From NCBI GenBank assembly GCA_022822375.1, contig JAJEBU010000125.1, forward strand, positions 1-34,915: a stretch of DNA of 34,915 nt, in the 5' to 3' direction. Below the pieces are notes generated by a model that saw only the letters and a program-made list of their open reading frames with translations, was not told the origin of the DNA and did no database searches. Position numbers and translations under genes: made by a program. The DNA comes from Dehalococcoidia bacterium (GTDB lineage: Bacteria; Chloroflexota; Dehalococcoidia; Bin125). Positions 1 through 7,965 of the stretch are shown in pieces. Each line of letters begins with the position of its first letter. Positions within the stretch are counted from its first letter, which is position 1.

Positions 1-744
1 CAGCGGCTATCTGTCACCAACGATCGATGTACCATATGGCTATCCAACGATGGCTTGACCGCCGACGAGCCAGCTGCGGAGGAACATCGCTTGTTAGACA
101 CCCGCAGGCTCAACCCTCTACATTTGACCTTGCCAGAGGACGCCTGCCGCCAAGACAATACTGTCGCTGCTGAGGTGTTGGCCCGTTACAACGAAGATGG
201 ATTCATCGAAGTTGGAATCGCTCAGGACGACTTCTTCGTCTGGGCATCGAGCCGTGGCGACGGAAAGTGGGCAATCTCGGCTCCGAAGGAGGGGATGTAC
301 CACATTTTCTTTCGTGTTGGCTATTGCGACATGTGGTATCGCCCCGACACACTGGTCGCGACGCGCGGGGAATCAGAGCCGATTGCGATTGGAGGTGAGC
401 CGGTCTCGGTGTCGGTGCGGGTCCCCCTGCATCTCTGTAATCATCAGATTCACGGACGCATCAGCGCAACGGATGACGGCCTACTGAATCGGTTATGGCT
501 CACTGCCGGTGGGGCAGGTGGCAGCGGCAGCGATCTCCTCGAAGCACGTGCTGATTTCAGTATCACGGTGCCCCAATCAGGGGAGTACCGGCTGGGGTTC
601 ACGATTGACGGCTGCTGGATCTACTACAGCGCCTCTGGCGCTACGTCAGATCACATGCGCGCAACGCCGATCACCGTCGCCGACGCTGATGTGACTGGCA
701 TCGAGTTCGTCGTGCCCGCTGACCCCGCTAGCCTGTGCCGGTGA
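1..744 (+). CDS. C-terminal part of a repeat-domain protein (5' end outside window)
   Basis: The reading frame is open from base 1 and ends with TGA at 742-744, so the gene begins before the window. A start at the internal TTG (55) is not needed. The visible 247 residues contain two and a half copies of a domain of about 96-99 residues. Each copy has an aromatic-rich strand around a Cys followed by W/Y (Cys codons at 28, 325 and 613; spacing 99 and 96 residues), then a segment ending in VP...C. The third copy reads DGCWIYY and then FVVPADPASLC at the extreme C-terminus. The pattern is reminiscent of carboxypeptidase-regulatory-like or other beta-sandwich repeats, and paired Cys suggest an exported protein. 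No catalytic motif is visible and I do not recognise the family. It ends 7 nt before the MBL hydrolase, so the two are probably cotranscribed. The DNA looks less GC-rich than the ATP synthase region. Confidence 0.75.
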   Translation, partial: QRLSVTNDRCTIWLSNDGLTADEPAAEEHRLLDTRRLNPLHLTLPEDACRQDNTVAAEVLARYNEDGFIEVGIAQDDFFVWASSRGDGKWAISAPKEGMYHIFFRVGYCDMWYRPDTLVATRGESEPIAIGGEPVSVSVRVPLHLCNHQIHGRISATDDGLLNRLWLTAGGAGGSGSDLLEARADFSITVPQSGEYRLGFTIDGCWIYYSASGATSDHMRATPITVADADVTGIEFVVPADPASLCR

Positions 745-751
745 GACGGCC

Positions 752-1783
752 ATGACTACCTCGTTGATCACCGAGCACGGCGTCCTGCCGATTGCGTTGG
801 GCGACAACTGGGCGTATGCCCTGCCGACTTCCGACGGCATCATCATGATTGACTCCGGGCCCGACTACGACGGCGCCTGGGAGGTCCTGGCGGGACAGCT
901 TGACGCCGCGGGCCTGGATATTGCGGATGTCAAGGTCTGCGCGATCACCCACGCGCACATTGACCACTGCGGACTCGCCTTCCGCTGGCAGGATGAGGGA
1001 GTCAACGTCGTCGCCTCGGAGCTGGAGACGCAGTCGTTCCTGCATGGGCGCAACATCATTGGCTACCAGACTCAATACGTCTTCGAGCACATGCGCCGTG
1101 TCGGCGTGCCGGAGGCGCGGATTGCCGGCTTTATCGAGTCGCGCGAGAAGATGCGGCAGGCCTACCGATCTGGCGACAACACGGGCGGCGGCGTCCGTCG
1201 CGAGCGCTGGCCGGGCCTGATCCGCGGTACGCCCTTTCGACCCGACGTGGTGCTGTCGGACGGCGATGAGATCCGACTCGGGGACCGTCGCGTCGTGCTC
1301 GTGTCGGCACCGGGTCACACGCCCGGCAATTGCGTCTTTCACGAGCCCGATAGCGGAGTGCTCTTCAGCGGCGACCAGATCATCCCGGGCTTGAACAGCA
1401 ACCCCGGCTGGCACTTCGACATCTCAGTCGAACCGCCCGAGCGGTTCCGCAGTCTGCCTGCGTTCGCCGACTCACTCGACCGCGTGGAAGCGCTCGATGT
1501 CCGATATCTGTATCCCGGTCACCGCGAGCCGTCAGCGGAGGTGGCGGAGGAGATCGAGCGCGTGCGGCGACATCATCGCAAGCGACAGGGTCAGCTGCGC
1601 GAGTTCCTCGCTCAAGGTCCGCTGACCCCGTACGAGCTGCTCACGACGATGTTCAGCCGCCTGCCCGATCGTCGGCTCTGGCAGGCGATGGCGGAGGTCA
1701 CCGGTCACATCGACGCATTGGTCGTGCGAGGAGAGGCGCGCGAGCGAGAGTCGGACGGGCTGCTCCGCATCGAGCTGAGCTGA
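752..1783 (+). CDS. MBL-fold metallo-hydrolase (LACTB2-like)
   Basis: This is a 343-residue metallo-beta-lactamase fold hydrolase. The zinc-binding signature H67-A-H69-I-D71-H72 is followed by H189 (PGHTPGN), D208 (FSGDQI) and H257 (YPGHREP), the complete ligand set for a two-metal site. The last 80 or so residues (RRHHRKRQGQLREFL and onward) form the helical/winged C-terminal extension seen in LACTB2-like and glyoxalase-II-like members, so a cytoplasmic hydrolase acting on a thioester, phosphoester or nucleic acid is possible. The substrate cannot be read from sequence. ATG at 752 lies 7 nt after the stop of the preceding repeat protein, consistent with an operon. Confidence 0.9.
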   Translation: MTTSLITEHGVLPIALGDNWAYALPTSDGIIMIDSGPDYDGAWEVLAGQLDAAGLDIADVKVCAITHAHIDHCGLAFRWQDEGVNVVASELETQSFLHGRNIIGYQTQYVFEHMRRVGVPEARIAGFIESREKMRQAYRSGDNTGGGVRRERWPGLIRGTPFRPDVVLSDGDEIRLGDRRVVLVSAPGHTPGNCVFHEPDSGVLFSGDQIIPGLNSNPGWHFDISVEPPERFRSLPAFADSLDRVEALDVRYLYPGHREPSAEVAEEIERVRRHHRKRQGQLREFLAQGPLTPYELLTTMFSRLPDRRLWQAMAEVTGHIDALVVRGEARERESDGLLRIELS

Positions 1784-1789
1784 AGTGGT

Positions 1790-1795
1790 TACACT
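1790..1795 (+). promoter_or_regulatory. Probable -10 element (TACACT) for the 46-residue gene
   Basis: TACACT occurs 16 nt upstream of the ATG at 1812, immediately after the stop of the MBL hydrolase gene. Transcription starting about 7 nt downstream would give a short leader. No clear -35 hexamer is visible. Confidence 0.35.
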
Positions 1796-1811
1796 GCAGG
1801 CGGAGGCCAGC

Positions 1812-1952
1812 ATGCGCGCTCGTCTAAAGCACTGGGGTGAAGTCGTGCTGTGGTGGTGGCTCGGCCGACGGACCAGCAAGATGCGTGCCGAGGAAGAAGC
1901 GTTCTTCAAGGAACACCCTCATACGCCAAGGCCGGGCAAGTTTTACTACTAG
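1812..1952 (+). CDS. 46-residue tryptophan-rich small protein, unknown function
   Basis: ATG at 1812 is preceded by GCGGAGGC at a workable Shine-Dalgarno distance and a TACACT -10 box at 1790. The frame runs 46 codons to TAG at 1950-1952. The product starts basic (MRARLKHW), has a hydrophobic, Trp-rich segment VVLWWWLGRR (residues 11-20), then a charged stretch KMRAEEEAFFKEH and a basic, aromatic tail ending KFYY. It may lie at the membrane surface with basic flanks. No family is recognised. Support comes from promoter, ribosome site and a non-random composition. It ends 21 nt before the stop of the convergent membrane-protein gene. Confidence 0.45.
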   Translation: MRARLKHWGEVVLWWWLGRRTSKMRAEEEAFFKEHPHTPRPGKFYY

Positions 1953-1973
1953 CCGACGGTGTCCGCTGGGAAG

Positions 1974-2453
1974 TCAGTACACGGCAGACATCGCGGTCCC
2001 GACTGTCAAGGTCAGCGCGGTGCCAGTTGTGAGCAACAGCACCCGAACCAGCATGATCAGCCGACGCAGGCTGCCATGTCCAAGACGAACGGCGTACCAG
2101 ATGGCTGCAAGATGTTGCTGCTCCAGTCGAGTCTCGTCATTGCCTACTTCCTCAATCGTGCGACGCGTTTCCTCGGGTGTTGGAAACTGAACAGCATCCG
2201 GAGCCCAGAGCCTGCCCAGTCCGGCGGCCACGTTGAGACTGGTGAGGCTCAGGCTCAGCGCGAACAGCCAATCGACAGGATCGGCCGTCAAGGCAACACC
2301 AATGAGTGCACTGATGCCCGCCACATTCAGCGCCGTGAGGAACATCATCTTGCCGTCAAAGCTCGACAACGACGTCAGAAGCACTTGCAGGTGTCGAGCA
2401 GAGAGATCGAGTGATCTGTCACGGTTCGAGGACATGATTGTCATCTGATCCAC
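1974..2453 (-). CDS. Small membrane protein resembling Pycsar (PycTM) / SLATT effectors
   Basis: The protein has 159 residues with GTG start at 2453; ATG codons at 2444 and 2435 are alternative starts. A soluble N-terminus and an amphipathic stretch (HLQVLLTSLSSFDGK) lead into TM1 (about 36-56, MMFLTALNVAGISALIGV) and TM2 (about 61-80). A cytoplasmic helical segment (about 92-130) and TM3 (about 132-154) follow. The run FDGKMMFLTALNVA resembles the DxK-x-LLALNaa signature at the first TM of Pycsar membrane effectors, and the 2TM-linker-TM layout is also that of SLATT proteins. That is a resemblance judged by eye. It starts 4 nt after the cinA stop and is probably cotranscribed. No nucleotide cyclase or other defence partner is in the window. 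The DNA is visibly less GC-rich than cinA, hinting at a later acquisition. Confidence 0.7.
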   Translation of the reverse strand: MDQMTIMSSNRDRSLDLSARHLQVLLTSLSSFDGKMMFLTALNVAGISALIGVALTADPVDWLFALSLSLTSLNVAAGLGRLWAPDAVQFPTPEETRRTIEEVGNDETRLEQQHLAAIWYAVRLGHGSLRRLIMLVRVLLLTTGTALTLTVGTAMSAVY

Positions 2454-2457
2454 AGGT

Positions 2458-3723
2458 CTACAACCGCCGATAGACCCCTGACGATCCGGACATCAGCTCG
2501 CCCAGCGCGGCGCGGCGGATCAGCGTCAGCGCCGACGTGACCGCGCGTGCTTTGATGGCGGCGCGGGTCTGCGCGAACGTGTAGCCCGTCGCGTAGCTCT
2601 CTTGCGGCGTCTCGACCGCCAGACAGACTGCGCCCACCGGCTGGCCGCCGTGCGGCTCAGGACCCGCCACGCCGGTGATCCCCACGCCGATGTCGGCGTC
2701 GAACTGCCGACGCACCGCGCCAGCCATCGCCGTCGCGGTCTCGTTCGAGACGACGCCGTGATCCTCGATGATGGCCGCGTCGACGCCGTACTGGATCTTC
2801 GCCTCGGCCGTGTAGGACACCAGGCCGCCGCGGAAGTAGCCCGACGCGCCGGGCACGTCGGTGATCGTGCTGGCGAGCAAACCGCCCGTGCACGACTCCA
2901 TCACGGCGATGGTGAGCCCCTTGTCCTTGAGCAGCCCACCAACCGCCTCCTGGAACGTGTCCGCGTCGGCGCCCCAGATGGCGTCGCCCAGCATCGAGCG
3001 GATCTGCTGCTCGACCGGCGCGATGCGCTCGCGCGCGACATCCTCGTAGCGCGCCTTCGACGCGAGCCGCACGTGCACGCCATCGGCCTTGTGGTAGACG
3101 CCGACGGTCGGATCGGGCGCGTGACGCAAGTCGCCGAGCAGCTCGTCCAGCATCGACTCGCCGAGGCCGGTGGTCTTCAGCGTGCGCGAGATCAGCACCG
3201 TGCCGTCCGAGCGCTCGCGCAGTCGGGGCGCCACCTCGTGTTCCCACATACCGGTCATCTCGGCCGGCGGACCCGGCAGCGCGACGATGATGGCGCCGTC
3301 TGTCTCGACCCACCAGCCGGGCGCGGTGCCGCGCGGATTGGGCAGCGATGTGCCAGACGGGATAATCGTCGCCTGCTTCACGTTCTGCTCGGGCATCCGG
3401 CCGCCGCGACTCTCGAAGAAGTTACGCAGATGCGCCTCAAGCTCGGGCACGACGTACGGCTCCTCGCCGACCGATTCGGCGATCGCGTCGCGGGTGACGT
3501 CGTCCTCGGTCGGGCCCAGTCCGCCGGTCAGGATGACGACATCGGAGCGGCCGCGCGCGGTCGAGATCAGCTCGACCAGGCGCTCCTTGTTGTCGCCGAT
3601 CTGGTGCATGAAATAGAGGTCGATGCCCATCGCGGGCAGACGTTGGGCCATGTAGTTGGCGTTGGTGTCGAGGATCTCACCCATCAAGATCTCGGTGCCG
3701 ATGCTGATGATCTCTGCGCGCAT
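2458..3723 (-). CDS. cinA: CinA-family protein (NMN deamidase / competence-damage-inducible protein)
   Basis: The protein is 421 residues, the usual length for full two-domain CinA. The N-terminal MoaB/MogA-like (COG1058) domain begins MRAEIISIGTEILMGEILD and contains TGGLGPTEDDVTRDAIAE. The C-terminal PncC domain (about 260-415) contains AVMESCTGGLLAS and GVGITGVAGPEPHGG, the nicotinamide-nucleotide amidase region. By family knowledge it deamidates NMN to nicotinate mononucleotide in pyridine-nucleotide recycling and may hydrolyse ADP-ribose. The start is supported by a GGAGCGAAGGAAGC ribosome-binding stretch just upstream. It is transcribed divergently from moxR and leads into the small membrane-protein gene 4 nt downstream. 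Confidence 0.93.
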   Translation of the reverse strand: MRAEIISIGTEILMGEILDTNANYMAQRLPAMGIDLYFMHQIGDNKERLVELISTARGRSDVVILTGGLGPTEDDVTRDAIAESVGEEPYVVPELEAHLRNFFESRGGRMPEQNVKQATIIPSGTSLPNPRGTAPGWWVETDGAIIVALPGPPAEMTGMWEHEVAPRLRERSDGTVLISRTLKTTGLGESMLDELLGDLRHAPDPTVGVYHKADGVHVRLASKARYEDVARERIAPVEQQIRSMLGDAIWGADADTFQEAVGGLLKDKGLTIAVMESCTGGLLASTITDVPGASGYFRGGLVSYTAEAKIQYGVDAAIIEDHGVVSNETATAMAGAVRRQFDADIGVGITGVAGPEPHGGQPVGAVCLAVETPQESYATGYTFAQTRAAIKARAVTSALTLIRRAALGELMSGSSGVYRRL

Positions 3724-3770
3724 GACTCGTGCTTCCTTCGCTCCGGCGGTCGGTTCTGGGACTGCTGAGG

Positions 3771-3776
3771 ATGGTA
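3771..3776 (-). promoter_or_regulatory. Probable -10 element (TACCAT) for cinA
   Basis: On the minus strand TACCAT lies 47 nt upstream of the cinA ATG, giving a leader of about 40 nt that includes the strong purine-rich ribosome-binding site. Confidence 0.35.
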
Positions 3777-3864
3777 GACGGCGCAGGCAGCGGCGCGCCC
3801 CAGTTCGCGGCCGCGCGGGTCGGCTTCAGCCGCCTTGACGGGCAGAGCCGGACGACCCTGCTGG

Positions 3865-3876
3865 TAGGCTGCCCAG
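3865..3876 (+). promoter_or_regulatory. Leaderless promoter of moxR: TAGGCT-N6-ATG
   Basis: TAGGCT (3865-3870) is followed by exactly six bases and then the moxR ATG (3877), placing the expected transcription start on or next to the A of the start codon. No Shine-Dalgarno is present. A TTGACG lies at 3835 but is 24 nt away, too far for a normal -35. Confidence 0.55.
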
Positions 3877-4857
3877 ATGACAACCACCGCACCGCCCCCA
3901 ACCCTCTCCGATGTTGCCGAAATGGCTGCCCGAGTTCGTGACAACGTCGGTCGAGTGATCGTCGGTCGGGAGCAAGTGCTCGACTATACGCTGGCCGCGA
4001 TTCTGTCCGAGGGACACATCCTGCTCGACGACGTGCCGGGTCTCGGCAAGACGATGCTGGCCAAGTCGTTTGCCCGCTCGATCGGCTGCTCCTTCCGACG
4101 CATCCAGTTCACGCCCGATCTGCTGCCGTCGGACGTCACCGGCGTGAACATCTACAACCAGAAGTCGGGCGAGTTCGAGTTCCGCGCCGGACCGCTCTTG
4201 GCCCAGCTGGTCCTCGCGGACGAGATCAACCGAGCCTCGCCGCGCACGCAAGCGGCGCTGCTCGAGGCGATGGAGGAGCGACAGCTCACGGTCGAGGGCG
4301 AGACGATGGCGATGCCGCGTCCGTTCCTCGTGATCGCGACGCAGAATCCGGTGGAGCTGGAAGGCACGTTCCCCTTGCCCGAAGCTCAGCTCGACCGATT
4401 CCTGCTCCGCCTGCGGATGGGATACCCGGACGCGGCCGAGGAAGACGCCATCCTGCAGCGGTTCGAGCGGGCACAGCCTCTGGAAGAACTCGACGCGGTC
4501 GTGGAATCCGAGCAGCTGCGCCTGATGGTCAAGACGGTCGAACAGGTGCGCGTGTCCGACGCGGTGCGCGGCTACATCGTGGATATCGTCCAGGCGTCGC
4601 GCGAGGAGGCGGCCTTCGAGCTTGGTGCATCGCCGCGAGCGTCGCTGGCACTGCTGCGCACGACTCGCGCGTTGGCCGCCATTCGCAGCAGGGACTTCGT
4701 CCTGCCCGACGATGTCCAGGAGATGGCTCGCGTGGTGCTGCCGCACCGGCTGATGCTCTCGGCCGACGCGCGGCTTCGCTCGTCGTCGCCGGAATCGCTG
4801 CTGGAACAGATGCTGAGCCGCGTCGCGGTCCCCATCGACGCGCCCGCCGCGAGCTAG
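3877..4857 (+). CDS. MoxR-family AAA+ ATPase
   Basis: The protein has 326 residues, typical of MoxR (AAA_3). Walker A is VPGLGKT (GLGKT at 55-59), Walker B is LVLADE with D115/E116, and sensor 1 is IATQNP. The AAA lid domain occupies roughly residues 230-326. MoxR ATPases act as chaperones that insert cofactors or remodel VWA-domain partners. Here the partner is probably the DUF58 protein encoded 49 nt downstream. The ATG at 3877 is chosen because of the TAGGCT box six bases upstream and because the normal N-terminus (VAEMAARVRDNVGRVIVGREQV) follows directly. Confidence 0.93.
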   Translation: MTTTAPPPTLSDVAEMAARVRDNVGRVIVGREQVLDYTLAAILSEGHILLDDVPGLGKTMLAKSFARSIGCSFRRIQFTPDLLPSDVTGVNIYNQKSGEFEFRAGPLLAQLVLADEINRASPRTQAALLEAMEERQLTVEGETMAMPRPFLVIATQNPVELEGTFPLPEAQLDRFLLRLRMGYPDAAEEDAILQRFERAQPLEELDAVVESEQLRLMVKTVEQVRVSDAVRGYIVDIVQASREEAAFELGASPRASLALLRTTRALAAIRSRDFVLPDDVQEMARVVLPHRLMLSADARLRSSSPESLLEQMLSRVAVPIDAPAAS

Positions 4858-4906
4858 ATACCGCCGAGAGCATCGTTCCAGTGAGCGTGGACAAGCGGAG
4901 CGCATC

Positions 4907-6466
4907 GTGGCGATGATGGGCGGCTTCGGCGGCGGCATGATGGCCGAGCTGGAGCAAGATACCCGCCGCGAAGAGCGCGACCGCAAGATCGCCGCCGGAT
5001 CGTGGGGCTTTCGGCACGACAACCGCCTCGTCCGTGCGATCTGGCCGGCCGCAGCCTTGCTCGTCGTGCTGCTCGGCGTCGCCGTCGGCGAGATCGTGGT
5101 CTCGCTGGTTGCCGCGACGGTGCTCGTCGCCGGCTGGGCCGCTTGGACCTGGACGCGCTACGCCCTGCACCGCTTGAGCACCGACCTGGCGATCTCGCAA
5201 ACCCACGCCTTCGTCGGCGAGACTCTCAGCCTGTCGCTGCGCCTGGAGAATCGCAAGATCGTCCCGCTCACCGCCCTGCAGGTTCGGATCAACCTGCCTG
5301 AAATCCTCGAGCCGTCGACACAAGCGTTCAGCAAACTGCACGAGTCAGCGCCCAACGAGGGCGTGGTCGTCCGTTCCACCTCGATGCGTTGGTACGAGCG
5401 GTTGATTTGGCGCTTCGAGATTCCCTTGCTCACACGCGGACACTTCCAGCTGGCGCGGGTTGACCTCAAGTCGGGCGATTTCTTCGGCGTCTATGTGCGC
5501 GAGCGAACCGATGAGGCCGAACACACGTTGTGGGTCTATCCCGAGGTGCTCGCGTTGCAACAGCTGGGGTTGCCGCAGATGCGTCCGCAAGGTGAGCGGC
5601 GCGGCGGTCAACGCCTGTTCGAAGACCCAACCCGCCTGCAAACGATTCGCGACTACCGACCCGGCGATCCGCTCAAGAAGGTCGACTGGAAGGCCACGGC
5701 GCGCCGGCAGGCGCTGCAGTCACGCGTTTACGACCCCTCCAGCGACCTCGTCGCGGTGGTGGCGCTCAACGTCTCGACGCTGCCGCACGCGTGGCAGGGA
5801 TTCTTCGGAGACATCTTCGAGCGCGCCGTCTCGGTCGCCGCGTCGCTCGCCAGCGACTTCGCGTCCGAGCGGGTGCCGGTCGGCTTGCTCGCGAACTGCA
5901 CCTGGCCTGGCCACGACACCGCGATCCGCGTCCCGCCATCGCGCGCGCCCGGTCAGATGACCCGCATTCTGGAGGCGTTGGCCATGGCGGACGTCTTCAC
6001 CCTCGTCCGCATCGAGCGGATGCTCTCGGAAGAGCGGCTTGGCTACGGCTCAACGCTCGCCCTGGTGACCGCAGTGCTGACGCCGGCGCTGGAGTCCTCG
6101 CTGCATCGGCTCAAGCGGCACGGGACGCAGATCGGCATCGTCTACGTGGGGATCGAAGACCCGCCGGCGACGTTCGCAGAGTCGCCGGTCTTTGACATCC
6201 GCACCGCGCTCGAGGGATTGCACTTCGAGCGTGTCGGCGAATCAGGCCCGTGGGCCCGCACGGATCGTCTGTACGCCACCCGCCAGGCGCCCGAGCCAGC
6301 TGAAGCGGTTGAACTGCCATCGTTCGTGGAGGGTGACGCCGAGATCGGCGCTGTCGCCGCCGCCTTCTCGAATGGCAGGCCTGCGACCGATCAGATCGCC
6401 GTCGGCGAGCCGCCGTCCGCGCCCGCGAACCCCTGGTCGCGTCCGGCTGATCGCGGTGGGCCATGA
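4907..6466 (+). CDS. DUF58 (VWA-like) membrane-anchored protein
   Basis: The protein has 519 residues. An unusual glycine/methionine-rich N-terminus (MAMMGGFGGGMM) precedes two adjacent TM helices (about 48-64 and 66-86), a beta-rich extracytoplasmic-type domain, and then the DUF58 signature YRPGDPLKKVDWKATAR (about residues 250-266) in a VWA-like fold. Family members work with MoxR ATPases, possibly in envelope or secretion-related assembly. The GTG at 4907 has GCGGAGCG a few bases upstream; ATG codons at 4913 and 4916 are alternatives. The 3' end overlaps the next gene by 4 nt (ATGA), showing translational coupling. Confidence 0.88.
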   Translation: MAMMGGFGGGMMAELEQDTRREERDRKIAAGSWGFRHDNRLVRAIWPAAALLVVLLGVAVGEIVVSLVAATVLVAGWAAWTWTRYALHRLSTDLAISQTHAFVGETLSLSLRLENRKIVPLTALQVRINLPEILEPSTQAFSKLHESAPNEGVVVRSTSMRWYERLIWRFEIPLLTRGHFQLARVDLKSGDFFGVYVRERTDEAEHTLWVYPEVLALQQLGLPQMRPQGERRGGQRLFEDPTRLQTIRDYRPGDPLKKVDWKATARRQALQSRVYDPSSDLVAVVALNVSTLPHAWQGFFGDIFERAVSVAASLASDFASERVPVGLLANCTWPGHDTAIRVPPSRAPGQMTRILEALAMADVFTLVRIERMLSEERLGYGSTLALVTAVLTPALESSLHRLKRHGTQIGIVYVGIEDPPATFAESPVFDIRTALEGLHFERVGESGPWARTDRLYATRQAPEPAEAVELPSFVEGDAEIGAVAAAFSNGRPATDQIAVGEPPSAPANPWSRPADRGGP

Positions 6467-7965
6467 GCGCCGCCGCCGCCGATCCGCCGGCTGCCGGCGG
6501 CGCGGTTCCCTCGACTGTGTCGACCGCCTCGACCGCGTCGCCCAAACGCGTCGAGCAGGCCTACGTCGCCGTCACCCTGTTTGCCGAGATCGTTCTGCTC
6601 GTCGTCCTGGCCAAGCTGGTCCCGCGCCTGATCTATGGCGGTACGGGTGAGTCGCTTTCGGTCTGGGCGGTCGCGGGAACGGTCGCGCTCGGGTTTGCCG
6701 TGTCCAGGTGGCTCGGCAATCCGGCTCTCACGACCGGCCAGCGATTTTGGCGCGGACTCGCCGTCACGCTGATCGCGCTGCAGATCATCGGCTCGGTCGA
6801 CCTCTCGGAATCGGCGCGAATCTGGGACATGTCCTGGCTGCTTGAGCTGGGCCGGCCGTCGAGCCTCGTCTGGCGGCAGGAGGTCATGCTCGAGAACGGC
6901 GAGCTGCTGGCTGGCGAGATTGACCAGTTGTTCGCGGCGCTGATGCTGATTCCGCTCTGGTTCCGCGGCGTGGCGCTGGGTTCCACCGATCTGATGGAGC
7001 GGCCGTACTCAAACTACGCGCTGGTCGGCCTGTTCTTGCTCGCCATATCGCTCGCCCTGGCCGACAACGCCGGCATCGAGAGCCACGTGCGCCCGCTCGC
7101 CATCGTTTGGGTCGTCAGCGGATTGCTCGCCGTCGCGCTCAAGAACGCCGCCAACTCCGACCAAGTGCAGGGACTCGGTCTGACCCAGACGGGCGCCTCG
7201 ATCGCGGCCACGCTGGCGGCGCTGGTCCTGGGCGTGGTCCTGTTCTTGCTGATCGTCACGGGACTGGTCGGCTTGATCGCCGGTTCAGGCGTTGTCGAGC
7301 CTGTGCTCGACGCGATCGGCACTGTGCTGCGGGCGATCATCACCGGCTTCACCTACCTGTTGTATCCGCTGTTCTGGCTGTTCGAACAGATCCGCGACGC
7401 CCTCGCCGCCACCGCGCCGGAACAGATCGAGCAGATCGGTGAAGGCATCGGTCGTCCTCTGGACGACGTGGAAGCCGAAGAGACGGAGTCGGACCCCACG
7501 GCCGGGATCGTGGTGGCGCGAGTGTTCGGCGCGATCGGCGCGGTGCTCGTCTTCGCCGTGCTCGCCTTCCTGCTGTTCCGACGACTCGTCAAGCGCGAGT
7601 CGCGGCAAGAGGAGGAGCGTGAGTCGCTGTGGGGCGAGGCCGACGTGATGGGCGACCTGTTGTCGGGCCTGCGCGGCTTGCGCGCGCGCTTCTCCCGCAG
7701 CCGCGACGCCCACAGCGCCGACGCGCCGATTGCCGAGCTGTACTTCGACGTCCTCGACCACGCGGAAGGCAAGGGTCAGATTCGCGCGGTGCATCGCACG
7801 CCGCTGCAGTTTGCCGACGCCCTCGAACGGGTCTACGGCAGTCCGACGCCAAAGCGCATCTCGACCGCCTTCAGCAACTTCCGCTATGGCGGACGACCAC
7901 CCAATGAGGCGGAGTTCAACTCAATGAAGCAGAGTTGGGACTCGCTGAAGGACCGGCCGTCCTGA
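6463..7965 (+). CDS. DUF4129 multi-pass membrane protein
   Basis: The protein has 500 residues. A Ser/Thr/Ala-rich N-terminus is followed by multiple hydrophobic helices through residue 310 or so, an acidic linker (EAEETESDPT), a further TM near 345-368 and a cytoplasmic tail. The tail holds the DUF4129-type pattern PIAELYFDVLDHAEGKG and then RTPLQFADAL with a terminal FRYGG. DUF4129 is typically found at the end of transglutaminase-like proteins in MoxR/DUF58 operons; here the transglutaminase domain itself is absent. The start overlaps the DUF58 stop by 4 nt. The 3' end overlaps the convergent comB-like gene by 45 nt. Confidence 0.8.
   Translation: MSAAAADPPAAGGAVPSTVSTASTASPKRVEQAYVAVTLFAEIVLLVVLAKLVPRLIYGGTGESLSVWAVAGTVALGFAVSRWLGNPALTTGQRFWRGLAVTLIALQIIGSVDLSESARIWDMSWLLELGRPSSLVWRQEVMLENGELLAGEIDQLFAALMLIPLWFRGVALGSTDLMERPYSNYALVGLFLLAISLALADNAGIESHVRPLAIVWVVSGLLAVALKNAANSDQVQGLGLTQTGASIAATLAALVLGVVLFLLIVTGLVGLIAGSGVVEPVLDAIGTVLRAIITGFTYLLYPLFWLFEQIRDALAATAPEQIEQIGEGIGRPLDDVEAEETESDPTAGIVVARVFGAIGAVLVFAVLAFLLFRRLVKRESRQEEERESLWGEADVMGDLLSGLRGLRARFSRSRDAHSADAPIAELYFDVLDHAEGKGQIRAVHRTPLQFADALERVYGSPTPKRISTAFSNFRYGGRPPNEAEFNSMKQSWDSLKDRPS

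Noticed and set aside
1837-2414. Plus-strand open frames of 117 and 151 codons opposite the small membrane protein
   Set aside because: They have no ribosome site and no recognisable pattern, while the minus-strand frame has proper TM segments and follows cinA by 4 nt.
3835-3840. TTGACG upstream of moxR (and TGGACA at 8696 upstream of pyrF) as -35 boxes
   Set aside because: Both lie 24 nt from the -10, too far for a normal sigma-70-type promoter. The equal distance is curious but two cases are not enough.
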